Below are positions 44,182-53,763 of a DNA stretch of 64,000 nt, piece after piece (position 1 is the first letter of the stretch; the number at the start of each line of letters is the position of its first letter). The position numbers were made by a program, and so were the translations under genes. The stretch is taken from positions 3,100,001 to 3,164,000 of the forward strand of contig NZ_CP040709.1 in the NCBI RefSeq assembly GCF_005952805.1, given 5' to 3'. Origin of the DNA: Inhella inkyongensis (GTDB lineage: Bacteria; Pseudomonadota; Gammaproteobacteria; Burkholderiales; Burkholderiaceae_C). Below the pieces are notes generated by a model, which saw only the letters and a program-made list of their open reading frames with translations, ran no database searches and had not been told where the DNA came from.

Positions 44182-45531
44182 GTGTTCAAGAAGATTCTTA
44201 TTGCGAACCGGGGCGAGATCGCGCTTCGGATTCAGCGCGCCTGTCGCGAACTGGGCATCCAGTCCGTGGTCGTCTACTCCGAGGCGGACCGCGAGGCCAA
44301 GTATGTGAAGCTGGCCGACGAAGCGGTGTGCATCGGCCCCGCGCCTTCGGCCCAGAGCTATCTGAGCATGCCGGCCATCATCGCCACCGCCGAGGTGACC
44401 GATGCAGAAGCCATCCACCCCGGCTACGGCTTCCTGAGCGAGAACGCCGACTTCGCCGAACGGGTTGAGAGCAGCGGTTTCACATTCATCGGCCCGACGC
44501 CGGCAGCCATCCGCACCATGGGTGACAAGGTCAGCGCCAAACAGGCCATGATCAAAGCCGGCGTGCCCTGTGTGCCCGGCTCTGAAGGTGCCCTGCCCGA
44601 GGACCCCAAGGAGATCGTGCGCATCGCGCGCGAGGTCGGCTACCCGGTCATCATCAAGGCAGCTGGCGGCGGCGGGGGTCGCGGCATGCGCGTGGTGCAC
44701 ACCGAGGCAGCCCTGCTGCATGCGGTGCAGACCACCCGGGCCGAGGCCGGTGCGGCCTTCGGCAACCCGGCGGTCTATATGGAGAAGTTCCTCGAGAACC
44801 CGCGCCATATCGAGATCCAGGTGCTGGCCGACACGCACAAGAACGCTGTGTGGCTGGGCGAGCGCGATTGCTCGATGCAGCGCCGCCACCAGAAGATCAT
44901 CGAGGAGGCGCCGGCCCCGGGCATTCCGCGCCGCCTAATCGAAAAGGTGGGTGACCGCTGTGCGGCCGCCTGCAAGAAGATCGGCTACCGCGGCGCAGGT
45001 ACCTTTGAGTTCCTGTACGAGAACGGCGAGTTCTATTTCATCGAAATGAACACCCGCGTGCAGGTTGAGCACCCGGTGACCGAGATGGTCACAGGCATCG
45101 ACATCGTCAAGCAGCAGATCCTGATCGCCGCCGGCCAGAAGCTGCCGTTCAGCCAACGCCAGATCGAGCTGCGGGGCCACTCCATCGAGTGCCGCATCAA
45201 TGCCGAGGACCCGGTGAAGTTCGTGCCCTCGCCCGGCCGTATCACCGCCTGGCACGCGCCGGGTGGCCCCGGCGTGCGGGTGGATTCGCATGCCTACACA
45301 AATTACTTTGTGCCGCCCAACTACGACTCGATGATCGGCAAAATCATCGTGCACGGCGACACCCGTGAGCAGGCCCTGGCCCGCATGCGCATCGCGCTGA
45401 GCGAGACGGTGGTGGAAGGCATTCAGACCAACATCCCGCTGCACCGCGAGCTGATGGTGGACGCCAAGTTTGTAGAAGGTGGTACCAGCATTCACTACCT
45501 CGAACACTGGATGGCCCAGCACAAGCGATGA
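44182..45531 (+). CDS. accC: Acetyl-CoA carboxylase, biotin carboxylase subunit
   Basis: A 449-residue ATP-grasp enzyme that carboxylates biotin on AccB. Seen: '[13 protein letters not shown]', the glycine-rich loop '[10 protein letters not shown]', '[20 protein letters not shown]', '[14 protein letters not shown]' and '[14 protein letters not shown]'. The start is GTG at 44182; a longer frame reaches into accB but lacks family similarity. prmA overlaps its end by 4 bp. Confidence 0.97.
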   Translation: MFKKILIANRGEIALRIQRACRELGIQSVVVYSEADREAKYVKLADEAVCIGPAPSAQSYLSMPAIIATAEVTDAEAIHPGYGFLSENADFAERVESSGFTFIGPTPAAIRTMGDKVSAKQAMIKAGVPCVPGSEGALPEDPKEIVRIAREVGYPVIIKAAGGGGGRGMRVVHTEAALLHAVQTTRAEAGAAFGNPAVYMEKFLENPRHIEIQVLADTHKNAVWLGERDCSMQRRHQKIIEEAPAPGIPRRLIEKVGDRCAAACKKIGYRGAGTFEFLYENGEFYFIEMNTRVQVEHPVTEMVTGIDIVKQQILIAAGQKLPFSQRQIELRGHSIECRINAEDPVKFVPSPGRITAWHAPGGPGVRVDSHAYTNYFVPPNYDSMIGKIIVHGDTREQALARMRIALSETVVEGIQTNIPLHRELMVDAKFVEGGTSIHYLEHWMAQHKR

Positions 45532-46433
45532 CCCAGCTCGTTGAACTTGCCTTGATCTGCCCGCAGGAGCGGGTTGAGTGGGTCAGCGATGCGCTGATGG
45601 AATTGGCTGCCCTGTCGGTGACGGTCGAAGATGCCGACGCCGACAGCCCCCACGAAGATGCGCTATTCGGGGAGCCCGGCATGCCGGTGCCTCGCGCCGG
45701 CTGGCAGCGCTCCATCGTCAAGGCCTTGTTTGAACGCGAGGCCGAGGCGACCGAGGCGCTGACGACCCTAATGGCGCAAGAGTTCGGCGCCGATCTGCAT
45801 GTGCAGGCCTTGGTATCCGTCGATGAGCAGGACTGGGTTCGTCTGACCCAATCGCAATTCGCTCCGGTTTCGATCACTGAGTCCTTCTGGATCGTGCCCA
45901 GCTGGCATGAGGCGCCGGCTCAGGCTCGCACCATCATGCGCTTGGATCCGGGTCTGGCCTTCGGCACTGGCACCCATCCGACCACGCGGATGTGCCTGCG
46001 CTGGCTGGCTCGCCAGGGGCAAGCGCAAGGTGGCTGGCAAGGTCAGCGTGTGCTCGACTACGGCTGCGGCTCCGGCATCCTGGCCATCGCCGCTGGCCTG
46101 CTCGGGGCCACCGATCTGACCGGGGTGGACATCGACCCGGCCGCCGTCACCGCCACCGGGCACAACGCCGCAGCCAATTCGGTGAGCGTGCAAGTGGGCC
46201 AACCTGAACTGGCCCAAGGGCAGTTCGATCTGGTGTTGGCCAACATCCTGGCCACGCCCCTGAAGCTGTTGGCACCGCTGCTTTGCGCTCATCTCAAACC
46301 CGGCGCCCCCTTGGTGCTGGCGGGTTTGCTGGACCGTCAGGCCGAAGAATTGCAGGCCGTCTATGCCCCCTGGCTGGCGTTGGAAATCGCCGACCAGGAA
46401 GAGGGATGGACCCTGTTGGCCGGGCGTCGATGA
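45528..46433 (+). CDS. prmA: Ribosomal protein L11 methyltransferase
   Basis: A 301-residue enzyme with an N-terminal substrate domain and a C-terminal SAM-binding domain. '[15 protein letters not shown]' and the SAM loop '[15 protein letters not shown]' followed by '[12 protein letters not shown]' are diagnostic; 'NILATPL' is the NPPY-type motif of the family. It trimethylates ribosomal protein L11. It is translationally coupled to accC by ATGA. Confidence 0.95.
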   Translation: MTQLVELALICPQERVEWVSDALMELAALSVTVEDADADSPHEDALFGEPGMPVPRAGWQRSIVKALFEREAEATEALTTLMAQEFGADLHVQALVSVDEQDWVRLTQSQFAPVSITESFWIVPSWHEAPAQARTIMRLDPGLAFGTGTHPTTRMCLRWLARQGQAQGGWQGQRVLDYGCGSGILAIAAGLLGATDLTGVDIDPAAVTATGHNAAANSVSVQVGQPELAQGQFDLVLANILATPLKLLAPLLCAHLKPGAPLVLAGLLDRQAEELQAVYAPWLALEIADQEEGWTLLAGRR

Positions 46434-46488
46434 CGGACCGGCATCACAACCGATGCCGGCTGCGGCTCTGCCCTGTCGGAGTCCGGCC

Positions 46489-47466
46489 ATGAGCCTTGCC
46501 ACGCGCTGCCCCAGTTGCGCCACCGTGTTTCGGGTGGCCGAGGACCAACTGCGAGTCAGCGAAGGCTTTGTGCGCTGCGGGCGCTGTGATGCGGTCTTCA
46601 ATGCGCGCGAACAGCTGTTCGACCTCGATGGTGAACCTGCGGCACGGCAAGCCGATCCTGTGCCGCCGATGGATCCGGCGCCCCCACCCGCCTACGAGAG
46701 TGCGGTCCCAACGCCCGAGGAGACAGCTCCCTACGAAGCCGAGGAGTTCGCGGCGACGGTTCAGACCGACGCCGAGTTCGAGCCAGATCCCCATGCCGAA
46801 GCCCTCGAGGACGGCAGACGAGAGCCCAGTTTTTCCGCCCTGGGATTCGGGGAAGACGCGGCAGTCGATCCCAATGCTCGGCTGCGCGAACTGCTGGGGG
46901 CAACGGAGCAACCCGCCACGAAGGAAGTTGCTTTGGCTGGCGCACCCGGATCAGCGCCCAAAGCCGAAAGCTTTGCTTCCTTGCGCAGTCCGCCCAGCCC
47001 ACGCCGCAGCACGTGGCGGCAGGGCTTGGCCTGGTTGAGCTTGGCCTTGCTGGTCATCGGCCTGCCCTTGCAATGGGCTTGGTGGGAGCGCGATGCCCTG
47101 CGGGCGCGCTGGCCCTGGGCCGAAGCCGCCTGGCTGCAGGCCTGTGGAACCTGCAGCCCAGTAGCCTGGAAACGACTGGAAGGGCTGGTGGTCGCCGCAT
47201 CAGGGCTGCAACCCACGCCGCAAGGTCAGGCCTATCACCTCAGCCTGCGCATTGAGAACCGGAACCCTCACAGCCTGGCGCTGCCCTGGGTGGATCTCAA
47301 ACTCAATGACGCCGAGGGCCGACTGCTGCTGCGTCGCAGCCTGTCGCCGCAAGAACTGGGGCAGAAGCAGCAGCGAATTGAGGCTGGAGCCAGCCTGGAT
47401 CTCGGGGCGACCTTCTCACTGGCCGGCCGCCTGACAGGCTACGAGATCAGTCTGTTTCATCCCTGA
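46489..47466 (+). CDS. Zinc-ribbon membrane protein with DUF3426 domain
   Basis: A 325-residue protein. An MJ0042-type zinc ribbon at the N-terminus (CPSC...CGRC) is followed by a long acidic, Pro/Glu-rich linker, one membrane helix ('GLAWLSLALLVIGLPLQWAWW', about residue 182) and a C-terminal DUF3426 domain with 'LRIENRNPHSLALPWVDLKLND'. Function unknown; the gene regularly follows prmA in Burkholderiales. CGGAG precedes the ATG. Confidence 0.87.
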   Translation: MSLATRCPSCATVFRVAEDQLRVSEGFVRCGRCDAVFNAREQLFDLDGEPAARQADPVPPMDPAPPPAYESAVPTPEETAPYEAEEFAATVQTDAEFEPDPHAEALEDGRREPSFSALGFGEDAAVDPNARLRELLGATEQPATKEVALAGAPGSAPKAESFASLRSPPSPRRSTWRQGLAWLSLALLVIGLPLQWAWWERDALRARWPWAEAAWLQACGTCSPVAWKRLEGLVVAASGLQPTPQGQAYHLSLRIENRNPHSLALPWVDLKLNDAEGRLLLRRSLSPQELGQKQQRIEAGASLDLGATFSLAGRLTGYEISLFHP

Positions 47467-47527
47467 GGCCCTGAGGCCGTCCGACGGCCGCGCCTGCATT
47501 TCTGCAAGGCAAGTCAGGCAGAAAAGA

Positions 47528-47553
47528 AAACGCCCATCCGTAGACGGGCGTTT
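47528..47553. terminator. Intrinsic terminator between the DUF3426 and histone-like genes
   Basis: Stem AAACGCCC(A)TC / GA(C)GGGCGTTT with a short loop. On the minus strand it is followed by TTCTTTTC, so it best terminates the histone-like gene; it may also work weakly for the plus strand. A second hairpin (GCGCCTGC-CTA-GCAGGCGC, 47564-47582) lies between it and the histone gene stop. Confidence 0.8.
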
Positions 47554-47588
47554 GAAGAGCACAGCGCCTGCCTAGCAGGCGCCTGAAC

Positions 47589-48134
47589 TCAGGGCTTGTT
47601 GCCGGTCGGGAACGGCCAGGCCGCTTGAGGGCTCAGCGTGGTCTTGGCCGTGGGAGCCGCTTTCACGGGCGGGCTCTTGCTGCCGCTGGCCTTCTTGGCA
47701 GGCGCGGCCGGCTTCTTGGCCGGAGCAGCCTTCTTCGCCGGAGCCGCAGGCTTCTTGGCCGGAGCGGCCTTCTTCGCCGGAGCCGCTGCCTTCTTGGCCG
47801 GAGCGGCCTTCTTCGCCGGAGCCGCTGCCTTCTTGGCCGGTGCAGCCTTCTTCGCCGGGGCCGCCGCCTTCTTGGCCGGTGCAGCCTTCTTCGCCGGAGC
47901 CGCCGCCTTCTTGGCCGGTGCAGCCTTCTTCGCCGGAGCCGCCGCCTTCTTGGCCGGTGCAGCCTTCTTCGCCGGAGCCGCCGCCTTCTTGGCCGGTGCA
48001 GCCTTCTTCGCCGGAGCCGCCGCCTTCTTGGCCGGTGCAGCCTTCTTCGCCGGAGCCGCCGCCTTCTTGGCCGGTGCAGCCTTCTTCGCCGGAGCGGCCT
48101 TCTTGGCCGGAGCGGCCTTCTTCGCAGTTGCCAT
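47589..48134 (-). CDS. Histone H1-like / AlgP-like Lys-Ala-Pro-rich DNA-binding protein
   Basis: A 181-residue, strongly basic protein built almost entirely of PAKKA repeats, ending in a short non-repetitive tail ('TLSPQAAWPFPTGNKP'). Such C-terminal H1-like proteins (HctB, BpH1 and AlgP relatives) bind DNA without sequence specificity and compact the nucleoid. AAGGAG lies just upstream of the ATG at 48134; a longer frame upstream is not basic and is rejected. About ten 13-residue units form a 39-bp tandem repeat, so its length may vary between strains. Confidence 0.9.
   Translation of the reverse strand: MATAKKAAPAKKAAPAKKAAPAKKAAAPAKKAAPAKKAAAPAKKAAPAKKAAAPAKKAAPAKKAAAPAKKAAPAKKAAAPAKKAAPAKKAAAPAKKAAPAKKAAAPAKKAAPAKKAAAPAKKAAPAKKPAAPAKKAAPAKKPAAPAKKASGSKSPPVKAAPTAKTTLSPQAAWPFPTGNKP
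47699..48095. repeat. 39-bp coding minisatellite in the histone-like gene
   Basis: About ten units of 39 bp, each encoding AKKAAxPAKKAAP. Units near 47881-48070 are essentially identical in DNA, whereas those at the low-coordinate end have drifted (PAAP in place of AAAP in two units). The perfect copies suggest recent expansion. Confidence 0.9.
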
Positions 48135-48360
48135 TGCAATCTCCTTGATCAAGGGGAGGAACCACCGCCCAGACCGGCCCATAGCCGGCCAAGTACGGCA
48201 TTCAGCCCAAGAGCGTCTCCAGACCCTCCTGGGATGAATTCTTTTCACCCGACTCCGCACCCTCTAACGGGGCGCATGAATTCAGGCGCTAACTCTTCTG
48301 AACCTTTTCAACTCAAGCAGTGGCGCTGCGAATGCAGGGCACAGGGCACCGGCCCCGCCA

Positions 48361-49494
48361 TCAATCCCAGCTCAGCGCGCCCCCGCTTTGATATTCAATG
48401 ACTCGCGTCTCGAAGAAGTTACGTTCCTTCTTCAAGTCGATCATTTCGCTCATCCACGGGAAAGGGTTTTCTTCGTTCGGGAACAAGGGATCCAAACCGA
48501 TTTGGACCGCGCGGCGATTGGCGATGAAGCGCAAATAGCCCTTGAACATCGAGGCATTGAGGCCCAGCACACCGCGCGGCATGGTGTCCTCGGCGTATCG
48601 ATATTCCAACTCAACGGCCTTCAAGAACAGCGCCTTGATTTCAGCCTTGAATTCAGCCGTCCACAGATGGGGGTTTTCCAGCTTCAAGGCATTGATCAGG
48701 TCGATGCCGAAGTTGCAGTGCATCGATTCGTCGCGCAGGATGTACTGGTACTGCTCGGCGGCGCCGGTCATCTTGTTCTGGCGACCCATGGCCAGAATCT
48801 GCGTGAAGCCGACGTAGAAGAACAAGCCTTCCATCAAACAGGCAAACACGATCAGGCTCTTGAGCAGGGTCTGATCGGTTTCCGGCGTACCTGTCTTGAA
48901 GTTCGGATCCATGATCGCGTCGATGAACGGGATCAAGAACTCGTCCTTGGCACGGATGGAGGGGACTTCGTTGTAGGCGTTGAAGATCTCGCCCTCGTCC
49001 AGACCCAGCGACTCCACGATGTACTGGTAGGCGTGGGTATGGATGGCCTCCTCAAAGGCCTGACGCAACAGGAACTGGCGGCACTCCGGCGCCGTGATGT
49101 GGCGGTAGGTACCCAACACGATGTTGTTGGCGGCCAGCGAGTCGGCGGTGACGAAGAAACCGAGGTTGCGCTTGATGATGCGGCGCTCGTCATCGGTCAG
49201 GCCGTTGGGATCCTTCCAGAGCGCGATATCGCGGCTCATGTTCACTTCCTGCGGCATCCAGTGATTGGCGCAGGTCGCGAGGTATTTTTCCCAGGCCCAT
49301 TTGTACTTAAAGGGCACCAACTGGTTGACGTCGGTCTGCGCATTGATGATGCGCTTGTCAGCGACGTTGACGCGACGATGCGCGCTGGCAGCCGGAGAGA
49401 CAGGAACGCTTGCTGCGGGGTTATGTGCAGCAGACTGACCAGCGAAGCTGGAAATTGCGGGGCTGGGTTTGACTTCGTCTTCCCAATTCAGCAT
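48361..49494 (-). CDS. nrdB: Class Ia ribonucleotide reductase small subunit
   Basis: A 377-residue NrdB that holds the diiron-tyrosyl radical cofactor. Metal and radical residues lie in '[14 protein letters not shown]' (Glu, His and Tyr about 156) and 'DESMHCNFG'. A 40-residue Ser/Ala/Pro-rich N-tail precedes the core. The start at 49494 has GAGGAA upstream; a longer frame of 25 codons is not family-like. It lies 341 bp downstream of nrdA, farther than in tight nrdAB operons. Confidence 0.96.
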   Translation of the reverse strand: MLNWEDEVKPSPAISSFAGQSAAHNPAASVPVSPAASAHRRVNVADKRIINAQTDVNQLVPFKYKWAWEKYLATCANHWMPQEVNMSRDIALWKDPNGLTDDERRIIKRNLGFFVTADSLAANNIVLGTYRHITAPECRQFLLRQAFEEAIHTHAYQYIVESLGLDEGEIFNAYNEVPSIRAKDEFLIPFIDAIMDPNFKTGTPETDQTLLKSLIVFACLMEGLFFYVGFTQILAMGRQNKMTGAAEQYQYILRDESMHCNFGIDLINALKLENPHLWTAEFKAEIKALFLKAVELEYRYAEDTMPRGVLGLNASMFKGYLRFIANRRAVQIGLDPLFPNEENPFPWMSEMIDLKKERNFFETRVIEYQSGGALSWD

Positions 49495-49835
49495 GGGGCG
49501 TTCCTCTTCAAGCAAATTATCAAAGTGATGAATGCGAATCACCAAGTGCTTTTTGGTGCGAATTCGCAATCAGCGCGCAAAGTCGTTGCGCGAGGGCATC
49601 GAAATGCCCATCCGTTCAAATGATTGAACGTTTAATCAAACAGTCATTGAGACAGGAAGACTGCCAAAGAAACCGTAGCAAGCGGCGCAAGGTTGGCCCG
49701 AGGAACGCAGTCGTACTTGGGTACGACGGGTACCGCAGGGCCAAGATTGCACCGCGCAGTAGGTTTATTGGCAGGCTTCGCAGTCGGGGTTGTGGCTACG
49801 CTGCGCTGCGCCGCAACCCGGGTTCACGACTGGAC
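49495..49835. other. 341-bp spacer between nrdA and nrdB
   Basis: No gene is seen. It holds duplicated copies of the nrdA 3' end (49765-49824) and a long nested hairpin: outer arms TTGGCCC (49693-49699) and GGGCCAA (49738-49744), inner arms GTCGTA and TACGAC (49710-49727). The hairpin could attenuate or process the transcript between the two genes. Confidence 0.6.
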
Positions 49836-49862
49836 TCACTGGCAAGCTTCGCAATCCGGGTT
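49765..49862 (-). repeat. Duplicated 3' end of nrdA (two full copies, one degenerate)
   Basis: The native end (49836-49862, minus strand) encodes NPDCEACQ-stop. A second copy at 49765-49791 encodes the same eight residues and a stop, but differs at third positions (CCG/CCC, GAT/GAC, GCT/GCC, CAG/CAA, stop TGA/TAA). A degenerate copy between them (49801-49824) reads NPGCGAAQ. Stops are 71 bp apart, out of frame with each other. Confidence 0.85.
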
Positions 49863-52706
49863 GTCGATGCTGCAGAACTTGGCGTCGGTGGCCGGCAACT
49901 CCGGCTCAGCCGCAGCCATCGGTGCTGCCACTTGGTTGGACACCGCATTCAGCTGCCCCCGACTGACCGTGCTCTTCTCGGCATGGGTGGCGCCGATGGT
50001 GCGCAGGTAGTACGTGGTCTTCAGGCCACGCGTCCAGGCCAGCTTGTAGGTTTCATCCAGCTTGCGACCCGAAGCACCGGCCATATAGATGTTCAGGCTC
50101 TGAGCCTGGTCGATCCACTTCTGGCGGCGCGCGCCGGCTTCGATCAGCCAGCTCGGCTCGATCTCAAAAGCCGTGGCGTACAGGTTCTTAAGTTCCTCGG
50201 GCACGCGGTCGATGCGGCGCAGAGATCCATCGAAGTGCTTGAGGTCCATCACCATCACCTCGTCCCACAGGCCCAGAGCCTTGAGGTCGCGCACCAGGTA
50301 CTCGTTCACCACCGTGAACTCGCCCGAGAGGTTGGACTTCACCGAGATGTTGCCGAAACTGGGCTCGATCGACGCATCCACACCAATGATGTTGGAGATG
50401 GTTGCGGTCGGGGCAATGGCCACGCAATTGCTGTTGCGCATGCCGTGCTGGCCAATTCGAGCGCGCAGCGCCTCCCAGTTCAGGGTGCTGGAGCGGTCCA
50501 CCTCGACGTAACCGCCGCGCTGCTCAGCCAACAGGTCCAGGCTGTCCAGCGGCAGGATGCCGCGATCCCACAGCGAGCCCTTGTAGGTGCTGTAGCGGCC
50601 GCGCTCCTCAGCCAACTCCGAGCTGGCCCAGTAGGCCTGATAGCAGATCGCTTCCATCGAACGGTCAGCGAACTCCACCGCCTCTTGGCTGGCGTAGGGA
50701 ATGCGCAGCTGATAGAGCGCATCCTGGAAGCCCATCAGACCCAGGCCAACCGGGCGGTGACGCAGGTTGGAGTCGCGCGCCTTCTTGACCGCGTAGTAGT
50801 TGATGTCAATCACGTTGTCCAACATGCGCATGGCAGTGGACACGGTGCGCTTGAGCTTGGCGTGATCCACGCCCCCATCCTTCAGATGGTGGGCCAAATT
50901 GACCGAGCCCAGATTGCAGACCGCAATCTCGCTGTCATTGGTGTTGAGCGTGATTTCGGTGCAGAGGTTGCTGGAATGCACCACGCCGCAGTGCTGCTGG
51001 GGCGAGCGCACATTGCAGGCATCCTTGAAGGTGATCCAGGGATGTCCGGTCTCGAACAGCATGGTCAGCATCTTGCGCCACAGCTCGCGCGCCGGCAGCT
51101 TCTTGTAGGGCTTGATCTCACCACGGGCTGCGCGGGCCTCGTAGGCCACATAGGCCCGCTCGAAGTCTGCCCCCATCAGATCGTGCAGATCCGGGGTGGT
51201 GCTGGGCGAGAACAGGCTCCAATCGGCGCCCTCGATCACGCGCTTCATGAACAGATCCGGAATCCAGTTCGCGGTGTTCATGTCATGGGTGCGGCGGCGG
51301 TCATCGCCGGTGTTCTTGCGCAGCTCCAGGAACTCCTCGATGTCCAGGTGCCAGGTCTCCAGATAGGCACAGACCGCGCCCTTGCGCTTGCCGCCTTGGT
51401 TCACCGCCACCGCGGTGTCGTTGACAACCTTCAGGAAGGGCACCACACCCTGGCTCTCGCCATTCGTGCCTTTGATGTGGCTACCCAGCGCGCGCACCGG
51501 GGTCCAGTCATTGCCCAGGCCGCCAGCGTACTTGGAGAGCAGCGCGTTTTCCTTGATGGCCTCGTAGATGCCATCCAGGTCATCGGCCACCGTGGTCAGG
51601 TAGCAGCTGGACAGCTGCGAGCGCAGCGTGCCGCTGTTGAAGAGCGTCGGCGTGCTGCTCATGAAGTCAAAACTGGACAGCACCTCGTAGAACTCGATGG
51701 CGCGCGCCTCACGGTTGACCTCATTCAGCGCCAAGCCCATGGCCACACGCATGAAGAAGGCCTGCGGCAGCTCGATGCGGGCCTTCTTGATGTGCAGGAA
51801 GTAGCGATCAAACAGGGTCTGCAGGCCCAGATAGTCAAAGTTCAGATCGCGCTCGGCCTTGAGGGCCGCGCCCAACTTGACCAGATCGAACTGCGCCAGG
51901 CGCGGATCGAGCAACTCGGCATCCACGCCCTTCTTGATGAACTTGGGGAAGTACTCGACATAGCGCTCGGCCATCTGCGCCTGGGTGGTCTCCTGACCCA
52001 GGATTTCCTTGCGAATGGTGTGCAGCAGGATGCGGGCGGTGGCGCGGGTGTAGCCGGGCTCTTTTTCAATCAAGGTACGCGCCGACAGGATGGCGGCCTT
52101 GTAGACCTCGTCGATCGCCACGCCGTCGTACAGATTGCGCTGGGTCTCGGCCAGGATGGGTTCGGCCTTGACGGCATCCCCCAAATTGGCACAGGCCGAC
52201 TCGATCATGGCCTGCAGCGCCGCCAAGTCCAGCGGACGACGCTGACCGCCATCCACCACGTGCAGGGTCTCAGCCGGCGGCGGCGCGGCCGGGGCCTCGC
52301 CTTTGGCGGCGCGCTCGGCGGAGCGGCGCTCGCGATACAACACATAGGCCCGCGCCACTTCATGGTGGCCACCGCGCATCAGGGCCAACTCCACGTTGTC
52401 CTGCACGTCCTCAATATGGAAGGTGCCGCCGCCCGGACGCGAACGCAGCAAGGCGCGCACACAGGCCTCGGTCAAGCCATCCACCGTCTCGCGCACGCTG
52501 GCCGAGGCCGCGCCTTGGGCGCCATGCACCGCCAGGAAGGCCTTCATCAACGCCACAGCAATCTTGCTGGGCTCGAAGGAGACCACCGCGCCGTTGCGGC
52601 GAATGATCTGGTAGGCCAAGTAGGCCGAGGGCAAGGCGTGGGCCGTGGCGGCACCCGGGGTCGGGTGGTCAACGGCCGGGGCGGCGGTGGAGACGCTGCT
52701 GTGCAT
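49836..52706 (-). CDS. nrdA: Class Ia ribonucleotide reductase large subunit
   Basis: A 956-residue NrdA. An N-terminal ATP-cone (about residues 28-125, 'YQIIRRNGAVVSFEPSKI') gives dATP feedback. The catalytic barrel carries 'SSCYLTTVADDLDGIY' and 'NTANWIPDLFMKRV', and the C-terminal swinging arm ends CEACQ, supplying the redox cysteines. It reduces ribonucleotides with NrdB. The start at 52706 has CGAGG upstream and gives the family N-terminus; the open frame 75 codons longer reaches the promoter. It is probably controlled by NrdR (see sites at 52935-52980). Confidence 0.96.
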   Translation of the reverse strand: MHSSVSTAAPAVDHPTPGAATAHALPSAYLAYQIIRRNGAVVSFEPSKIAVALMKAFLAVHGAQGAASASVRETVDGLTEACVRALLRSRPGGGTFHIEDVQDNVELALMRGGHHEVARAYVLYRERRSAERAAKGEAPAAPPPAETLHVVDGGQRRPLDLAALQAMIESACANLGDAVKAEPILAETQRNLYDGVAIDEVYKAAILSARTLIEKEPGYTRATARILLHTIRKEILGQETTQAQMAERYVEYFPKFIKKGVDAELLDPRLAQFDLVKLGAALKAERDLNFDYLGLQTLFDRYFLHIKKARIELPQAFFMRVAMGLALNEVNREARAIEFYEVLSSFDFMSSTPTLFNSGTLRSQLSSCYLTTVADDLDGIYEAIKENALLSKYAGGLGNDWTPVRALGSHIKGTNGESQGVVPFLKVVNDTAVAVNQGGKRKGAVCAYLETWHLDIEEFLELRKNTGDDRRRTHDMNTANWIPDLFMKRVIEGADWSLFSPSTTPDLHDLMGADFERAYVAYEARAARGEIKPYKKLPARELWRKMLTMLFETGHPWITFKDACNVRSPQQHCGVVHSSNLCTEITLNTNDSEIAVCNLGSVNLAHHLKDGGVDHAKLKRTVSTAMRMLDNVIDINYYAVKKARDSNLRHRPVGLGLMGFQDALYQLRIPYASQEAVEFADRSMEAICYQAYWASSELAEERGRYSTYKGSLWDRGILPLDSLDLLAEQRGGYVEVDRSSTLNWEALRARIGQHGMRNSNCVAIAPTATISNIIGVDASIEPSFGNISVKSNLSGEFTVVNEYLVRDLKALGLWDEVMVMDLKHFDGSLRRIDRVPEELKNLYATAFEIEPSWLIEAGARRQKWIDQAQSLNIYMAGASGRKLDETYKLAWTRGLKTTYYLRTIGATHAEKSTVSRGQLNAVSNQVAAPMAAAEPELPATDAKFCSIDNPDCEACQ

Positions 52707-53166
52707 GGATGGACCTCGTGTTGAAAACTGGGCGGCGCAGGACGCCGACGGCGGAGCCGACCGAAGAGCATCGGACTCCAAACAAAAAAGGCGAAGGGAA
52801 CACTTAACGAGCCGGTCGCGCGAGGGACTCGGCGGACCGCGCCTTGAGGCCTTGGGAGAGCGAAAACCACTCAAAAAGGCCGCGAAAAAGGCGCAATCGC
52901 GTTGTGCAATCGAGAAACCGAAGGATAACACGAGCCACTATATCTAGCGCCAGCTCGACCCTCAACCACTAGCCCTAGCGTGTTGCCCGCTTGACAGCCG
53001 TGAAATTTCCAGATTCAAGGACTCGCCAGTGGAGCCACCCTGACCGCTACGACACAGATCAACGCGCGCCACACCGCACTCCGCTTGGATCGCCGTGCCC
53101 AAAGCCCCAATTCATGCGGCTTGGCGGCGCATTCTTCGCCCCAAACCGCACCAGCAAAGGCCCTAT
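52707..53166. other. 460-bp region: nrdA leader and promoter, ampD 3' flank
   Basis: No gene is seen. 52707-52930 would be an unusually long nrdA leader of about 220 nt, with an A-rich patch near its middle. 52935-52980 holds the promoter and NrdR-type sites. 52990-53166, downstream of ampD, shows no clear terminator or ORF. Confidence 0.6.
52935..52980 (-). promoter_or_regulatory. nrdA promoter with tandem NrdR-type boxes
   Basis: Two boxes of the form CCACTA-NNN-CTAGCG lie at 52935-52949 and 52966-52980, exactly 31 bp apart, the spacing typical of NrdR operators. On the minus strand, a sigma70 promoter fits between and over them: -35 TTGAGG (52965-52960), a 17-bp spacer and -10 TATAGT (52942-52937). 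Box 1 covers the -10 and box 2 abuts the -35, so NrdR binding would block RNA polymerase. Transcription would start near 52930. Confidence 0.85.
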
Positions 53167-53763
53167 TCAACCGGCACAAGGAAAGCGCTGGGCGCTCCAG
53201 CGCAACATCCGGCGCAAGCCCTGCCAATCAAAGCCCGGACCGGGGTCGGCCTTGCGCCCGGGCGCCACATGCTCATGGCCGACCACCGCGCGCAGCGGCA
53301 TCGCCTGGCGCAGTGCACGCAGCAGGCCCACCAGGCATCTGTACTGAGCCGGCTCAAAGGCCCCACCCTCCAGGCCTTCGAGCTCTATGCCGACGGAGTA
53401 GTCGTTGCAGTTCTCGCGCCCGTCAAACACGGAGCGCCCGGCATGCCAGGCCCGATCCGCCACCGACACGAACTGCAACAGCTCACCGTCGCGGCGAACT
53501 AGGAAGTGAGCAGACACCTGCATGCCACGCAGGGTGTCGAAGTAGGGGTGGGCATCGAAATCCAAGCGATTGAGGAAGAAGTCCTCGATCTGTGGGCCGG
53601 CAAAGACTCCGGGTGGCAGGCTGATGGAGTGCACGACCACCAGATCGACCGCCACGCCCCGTGGTCTGGGCCCGTAGTTCGGCGAAGGGCAGTGGCGCGC
53701 CGCACGCAGCCAGCCTTGCTGCCACAGCGGCACACCCGCCTCAGCCAAGCGGCGGCTCACCAT
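53167..53763 (-). CDS. ampD: AmpD, 1,6-anhydro-N-acetylmuramyl-L-alanine amidase
   Basis: A 198-residue cytosolic zinc amidase of the N-acetylmuramoyl-L-alanine amidase 2 family. Segments include 'DLVVVHSISLPPG' (first His), 'SAHFLVRRDGELLQFV', 'YSVGIELEGLE' and the C-terminal 'GHEHVAPGRKADPGPGFDW' (His, Lys, Asp). It frees recycled peptides from anhydro-muropeptides, work that feeds Mpl. The ATG at 53763 overlaps pilR by 23 bp; the longer open frame reads through pilR in another frame and is spurious. Confidence 0.94.
   Translation of the reverse strand: MVSRRLAEAGVPLWQQGWLRAARHCPSPNYGPRPRGVAVDLVVVHSISLPPGVFAGPQIEDFFLNRLDFDAHPYFDTLRGMQVSAHFLVRRDGELLQFVSVADRAWHAGRSVFDGRENCNDYSVGIELEGLEGGAFEPAQYRCLVGLLRALRQAMPLRAVVGHEHVAPGRKADPGPGFDWQGLRRMLRWSAQRFPCAG

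Noticed and set aside
47840..48148. Tandem repeats as a possible CRISPR array
   Set aside because: 39-bp units are contiguous with no spacers and code for PAKKA repeats.
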